Shown here: piece by piece, positions 8,082 through 11,449 of the stretch
How the letters are laid out: every line of letters begins with the position of its first letter
How positions within the stretch are numbered: position 1 is the first letter of the stretch
NCBI GenBank assembly: GCA_003024985.2
Contig: PXIH01S0002983.1
Strand: one strand, 5' to 3'
From: Euperipatoides rowelli
Taxonomy: Eukaryota; Onychophora; Udeonychophora; Euonychophora; Peripatopsidae
Length of the DNA stretch: 11,449 bases
The notes under the pieces: generated by a model
The model's database searches: none
The model's input: the letters and a program-made list of their open reading frames with translations, nothing else
Told to the model about the DNA's origin: nothing
Translations under genes and position numbers: made by a program

Positions 8082-8900
8082 ATTGGCATGACAAGAAAGA
8101 AGTGATAAATAAATTAATTGTCTCAAGATGGACTTTCTTTTTGCCATTCATAAAGTTTTTGAAGAAACAGGAAGGAGAGTGGGCAAAACTGGATGCATGA
8201 AAAAACTATTGCGCCTCTGGATTAAGGTGGTTTGGGACTAATAAATTTGATACTGTTAGTGTTGACCACAATGCATGGGTTTGTAACTAAAGCATTAAAA
8301 AAGCAATCAAGATCTGAAATATTTCTTTGCAGTGAATCAGCATAGTAAAAATGTCTTAATTTCTCACTGGGAGAAAGTGTATGTGACATTTAAAACGGAG
8401 TTACAGGAGGTCAAATGCAAATACAAAAAAATGCACAGCAGGGTTATATAAAAATTACAATGACCAATTGGACAATAGAATTAAGAAAAATTTGTTTTCT
8501 TCCAAAAACTTAACATTGTATGAGAACTTGTGTAATTTTTGGTTAAAGTTTAACAACAAGATCTTGCTGACACAACAGTTATTGATGAACAAAGGAATAA
8601 TGAAGGGTCAAGAGATGAGATGTGTCCTGTGAAAAAATGTGTTGAAAATTTAATACATTTATTTAGAGACTGTCAAGGTATTCAGTCATTTCTCTTAGGG
8701 CATGCAGATGAGCTAAAGATGGTTGATGAGAAATGTGTTGAAATTGAAACCATAAACTTAATGAAAATTTGCAATAAATTGGAGGATCAAAATAGTGATT
8801 TTATTTTACGCCATTTGTAACTATAGATGTGAATTAGTTTTTAGTGGTCAATCCAAGAGCAATTGCGGCAATTCACTTGATGCAAATCGATATATGTGAA
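8082..8900 (+). pseudogene. LINE ORF2: C-terminal region with Cys/His cluster
   Basis: Translation in mixed frames continues the polymerase C-terminal part. Stretches such as LFSSKNLTLYENLCNFWLKF and NKGIMKGQEM lead into a cluster at 8620-8673 reading CPVKKCVENLIHLFRDC. L1/Tx1 ORF2 proteins end in a cysteine-rich motif followed by x-H-L-F-x-x-C, and the HLFRDC part matches well. The Cys spacing ahead of it is irregular, and a TGA in the neighbouring frame at 8630-8632 suggests a small indel. Sense fades after the TAA at 8818-8820; a further short frame (about 8821-8898) may be the real tail. Confidence 0.6.
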
Positions 8901-9199
8901 AATAGACTTTAAGAACTTGAGCAGCACTAGTCATTAGTGAAGCAAGGGTGACCTAACTGAATTTCTAGTAATATAACATGTTGGTGGTACTTCAGACTGC
9001 GTGCAAATATGTCAGTCTAGGACTATGCATTATTTTATTTCTTTTTTTGGCCATATTGTGTTATAGTGTTTTGTTGTCTGAGAACAAATGAAATTAATTG
9101 TTTTATTGTACATAGTTTTCTTATAGTTTTAATAAAAAGAAATGTGTAGAGTTTGTTATTTTTTTTTTTTTTTTGTTTTTTATTTTTAATAAAAAAATA
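8901..9199 (+). other. LINE 3' UTR and tail
   Basis: Non-coding. It holds AATAAA at 9131-9136, a 16-base T-run at 9159-9174, more T-rich sequence, and a short A-run (about 9189-9197) just before the next element. A T-run rather than a clean poly(A) tail is odd for a plus-strand LINE and may reflect later expansion or a second insertion. Confidence 0.5.
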
Positions 9200-9203
9200 T
9201 TAC

Positions 9204-9325
9204 TTAGGATGGATTCACACTTGCATTTGAGATGTTGCATCTCATAATTGAAGTGATCCAAACATCTTATTTAGTTTAAATCGAACTTGCATTTGAAATG
9301 GTATAACACATAAATGGATTCACCC
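9204..9325. repeat. Left terminal module, two diverged palindromic copies
   Basis: Copy 1 (9204-9270) is an imperfect palindrome centred on tgagatg-ttg-catctca (9228-9244). Copy 2 starts at 9286 with cttgcatttgaaatg, which differs at one base from cttgcatttgagatg at 9220-9234, and ends in ggattcaccc (9316-9325). The period is about 66 bases. The palindrome seen in each unit suggests that single units may also exist as tiny foldback elements. Confidence 0.6.
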
Positions 9326-9462
9326 ATTGACTACATGGTCATCTGTGTATGGCAATAGAATATAAATTATATACAGTACATAATATTCCAAGTTGTAAGA
9401 ATTATATTATAAGTTGAATGCAATTTCATTTTATTGATAAGCATAACCTATACTATTAAGGC

Positions 9463-9492
9463 TTATTCAAATATCAAAAGATATTTGAATAA
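9463..9492. repeat. Perfect 13-bp hairpin with AAAA loop
   Basis: ttattcaaatatc (9463-9475) is exactly inverted at 9480-9492 around aaaa. It lies between the left terminal module and the large foldback. No function is evident. Confidence 0.75.
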
Positions 9493-9532
9493 ATATGAAA
9501 ATGGTGTATATTCTTTCTAGATTGTATATTCA

Positions 9533-9887
9533 GCTATTTAGTAGGGGAGAATATGTAGTTTTGTGGCAGAATTAATGATGGGAAGACATGAGGGTAATTT
9601 ATTTATCAGGAACTACTTGTTAATGAATAATTTCCATGGTGTCACTCCTTGGTGTGTGGCGTATAGCATTTATGACATCATCAAGATGGCCACCAACAAG
9701 ATTTGNAATATGGTTGGCGGCCATCTTGATGATGTCATAAATGCCATACGCCACACACTAAGGAGTGACACCATGAAAATTATTCATCAACAGATAGTTT
9801 CTAATAAAAAAATCACACTCATATCTTCCCATCATCAACTCAGCCACGGAGCATGATTTTTCTACATATGCTCCCCTACTAATTAGC
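9533..9887. mobile_element. 355-bp foldback (long inverted repeat)
   Basis: The arms of about 165-175 bp face each other across a loop of about 15 bases that contains an N (9706). The inner arms include a 26-bp exact match (9666-9691 against 9719-9744, starting gcatttatgacatcatcaag). The outer arms share gta-gggga(g) and catatg/atatgtag blocks at 9538-9558 and 9862-9882. The arms differ by scattered substitutions and about 10 bases of indels. Because the arms mirror each other, open frames on the two strands encode nearly the same peptide (for example RNYLLMNNFHGVTP); this is a by-product, not evidence of a gene. It is probably a foldback-type MITE nested in, or part of, the larger element. 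Confidence 0.85.
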
Positions 9888-10534
9888 AAGTCATAAACCA
9901 ACTTTAAGAATGAAATTATAAAATTGATTTCGGCAGCGAGCAATTAATCGTCTGTAGTTTTTTTTAATTATAGCCTTCTCCATTCATAACTTTATTGAAG
10001 ATCATTCTGCAGAAATCCAAAGAATGGCCCAGACATCCTGCATGGTATATAAGATTGAAAAATAAGTTACATATCTCAAATAATAGATAAGAAAAATTAA
10101 AAAAAAAAATCTTCATCTATTATCTATCAATAGAGAACTATCTCTCTCTCTCTGTCTCTCTCTCTCTTTGTTATTTAAGAGGAGAAATTCTCAAAACTTT
10201 ACTAACACACTTTTATGTTCTAAACATTGTATGATCTGTAAGAACATCAGCTTGGGTAAAGATCATGAACAATCAATAAACTTACACTAAAAAAACACAG
10301 TTATTGACTAAATCTATTTTTATAAACATTGTCTATATTTTTATTAAGTTTGAATCAGTAAATATAAATAGCCAAATTGTAATATTTGAAATTTATTATA
10401 AACTCATACCTAAATTAAATATGAAATATATCTAGATTGTAAAAATTATATACACTGTATAACTGGAATAATTTTAAAAAAGGAGTTATGCACTATATAC
10501 ATTTCTTTTTTGATAAACAAGATATCTCAAGCCC
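9888..10534. other. AT-rich interior of the composite element
   Basis: No gene is seen. There is a weak inverted pair (aatagat near 10081 and atctatta near 10115) around an A-run, and the CT tract listed separately. Confidence 0.5.
10141..10167. repeat. (TC)n microsatellite with one G interruption
   Basis: TC dinucleotides over 27 bases with a single g near 10154. It is a simple repeat. Confidence 0.9.
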
Positions 10535-10732
10535 AAGTATGGTCACACTCATGCCCAAGTGTGGTCACACTCATACTCAAGTGTGGTCACACTCATACTC
10601 AAGTGTGGTCACACTCATGCTCAAGTGTGGTCACACTCATGCCCAAGTGTGGTAACACTCATGCCCAAGTGTGGTCACACTCATGCCCAAGTGTGGTCAC
10701 ACTCATGCCCAAGTGTGGTCACACTCATTTGA
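10535..10732. repeat. 22-bp minisatellite, nine copies
   Basis: Nine head-to-tail 22-bp units start at 10535, 10557, 10579, 10601, 10623, 10645, 10667, 10689 and 10711. The core is aagtgtggtcacactcat followed by gccc, actc-type or gctc variants. Unit 1 has aagtatgg, unit 6 has ggtaacac, and unit 9 ends in ttga. Units 2 and 3 share the atactc variant, so duplication was stepwise. Each unit holds gtgtg-gt-cacac, a near-palindrome. Twenty-two is not a multiple of three, so the reading frame rotates through three frames every 66 bases; the open frame across it begins only at TTG and is not a gene. Confidence 0.95.
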
Positions 10733-10751
10733 TCATAGCTTATTTTACTCA

Positions 10752-10934
10752 AGGTGTGAAAGCCTTGCATCTGAAACGTGATAATAAAATACAGCACTGG
10801 ATTTTGCGAGGTATCTGGGACATCTCAAATGGCAAGTGTGGTCTCTCACATAGGAACCCATATATTTTAAACAGGTGCTTCAAACAGAGCGTTTGAGATG
10901 CGGCATCTCAAATCAATTGCGATCCCACCCTTAA
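10752..10934. repeat. Right terminal module, about three diverged copies
   Basis: Related units start near 10752 (ggtgtgaaagccttgcatctg), 10799 (ggattttgcgaggtatctgg, then catctcaaatggcaagtgtg) and 10870. The last contains a perfect 9-bp palindrome tttgagatg-cgg-catctcaaa at 10892-10912 and ends gatcccacccttaa. Order and sequence are the inverse of the module at 9204-9325. It directly follows the minisatellite, whose unit resembles the caagtgtggtc at 10833-10843. Confidence 0.55.
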
Positions 10935-11449
10935 TTTGACAAGGAAATTCATTTTTAGTACAATTTCACTATTTGACTTAATTATATGATTAAAGTGATC
11001 AATTAAATACATTATGATAGTCAAACTTTTTCCAACACTTTCAGATGTTTAACTCTGTTTTGCTGCACATAACACAATTGGATTTCATAACAGGTAACAG
11101 ATGAAACACAAGATAAAATGATCATTTTGGTACTATATTTAAAAAAAGTTGTGGAAAAACTTTGTCCTAAATTATTTTTTTATTATTGGTTGTTTACTTT
11201 ATGGAATTGAGAGACAATATTTATACAATGTGTCCAACTTAAAACATAAATAGGCATAATTCAAATTATAATTTTGCCCTAGGATCACATGTTTGTAATA
11301 TTTTGGTTATATTTAAAAGTTGCCATTATCTATGAAATTTAATTTTGGGTGACCATAGGATCATATGGCTGGAGATATAAAATTAATAGAAATAATAATG
11401 AAATAATTTTTTTTTTTTTTTTTTTTGCATGGTAATTTTACCATTATCA
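10935..11449. other. AT-rich non-coding stretch ending in a T-run
   Basis: No gene or recognisable element on either strand. A 20-base T-run lies at 11407-11426; it could be the poly(A) tail of a minus-strand retroposon beyond the window or a simple repeat. Confidence 0.6.

Larger units (their letters stand above)
4440..9199 (+). mobile_element. Degenerate L1/Tx1-type LINE, nearly full length
   Basis: The parts are in the correct order for a two-ORF LINE: a gag-like ORF1 with zinc knuckles, an APE-type endonuclease, a connecting region, reverse transcriptase, a C-terminal Cys/His cluster, and a 3' UTR with AATAAA at 9131-9136 and A/T runs. The style of the endonuclease and palm motifs resembles the Tx1/L1 superclade. 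About 4.8 kb is a plausible complete length. Many stops and at least half a dozen frame changes make it inactive. It lies antisense to the host gene in its intron, the orientation usually better tolerated for LINEs. The 5' end is uncertain and no target-site duplication was found. The 3' end is set by the start of the next element at 9204. Confidence 0.8.
9204..10934. mobile_element. Putative non-autonomous DNA transposon, composite
   Basis: The left end reads ttaggatggattcacacttg on the plus strand. The right end, read on the minus strand from 10934, begins ttaagggtgggatcgcaatt. Both continue into tttgagatg...catctca, so the two ends are imperfect inverted copies. Each end also carries extra, diverged copies of the module further in. 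The right boundary is ccc|ttaa and the left is c|ttag, which could be a worn TTAA target, as used by piggyBac- and Kolobok-type transposases; this is inference. There is no coding capacity inside. The interior holds a hairpin, a foldback, a CT tract and a minisatellite. The two ends might instead be separate small elements of one family. I do not recognise a named family. Confidence 0.45.

Noticed and set aside
9563-9943. Two matching reading frames on opposite strands sharing RNYLLMNNFHGVTP
   Set aside because: They are the two arms of one inverted repeat, so the similarity is structural; there is no other coding evidence.
10535-10732. CRISPR array
   Set aside because: The units are directly adjacent with no spacers, and the genome is eukaryotic; it is a minisatellite.
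10510-10896. 128-codon plus-strand frame with CGHTH/VWSHSC repeats resembling a repeat protein
   Set aside because: It begins at TTG, lies on a 22-bp non-triplet minisatellite that is open in this frame by chance, and continues into transposon ends.

Overview
This is AT-rich animal DNA, probably from an invertebrate metazoan; I cannot name the species. Three things point that way. One exon has a textbook animal 3' splice acceptor and encodes a single-pass membrane protein. There are several decayed LINE and DNA-transposon copies. CpG is scarce (about 75 by hand count in 11.4 kb), as expected after long germline CpG methylation. Scattered single N bases suggest a draft assembly.

Layout. Positions 1-498 hold the end of a pogo/Tc1-like DNA transposon on the minus strand. 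A short DDE-transposase fragment lies at the window edge, and the element terminus abuts a (TA)21 tract. Positions 541-2255 are mostly AT-rich and non-coding. They contain several inverted repeats, a compact 19-bp hairpin (1909-1950) and one possible small terminal exon (1445-1540, minus). Positions 2350-3872 on the minus strand are the one convincing host-gene piece: the last coding exon (about 507 codons) of a type I membrane protein, with a juxtamembrane stub, one transmembrane helix and a cytoplasmic tail of about 460 residues. Its poly(A) signal is probably at 2256-2261. Its upstream intron begins at 3873 and fills the rest of the window, because I see no further exon.

That intron is full of repeats. 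First comes a fossil of a Jockey/CR1-type reverse transcriptase (3995-4160, minus). A nearly whole but dead L1/Tx1-type LINE follows on the plus strand (about 4440-9199). It has an ORF1 with zinc knuckles, then an ORF2 with APE endonuclease, reverse transcriptase and a C-terminal Cys/His cluster, all broken by stops and frameshifts. A 43-bp exact duplication among N bases at 6565-6650 looks like an assembly join.

Directly after the LINE, 9204-10934 looks like one non-autonomous DNA element. Its two ends carry related palindromic modules in inverted orientation. Inside are a 355-bp foldback (9533-9887), a perfect 13-bp hairpin, a CT microsatellite and a nine-copy 22-bp minisatellite whose unit resembles part of the terminal module. 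Positions 10935-11449 are AT-rich and featureless apart from a closing T-run.

No operon-like or multi-gene system is visible. The most novel items are the composite element at 9204-10934 and the unrecognised membrane-protein tail.
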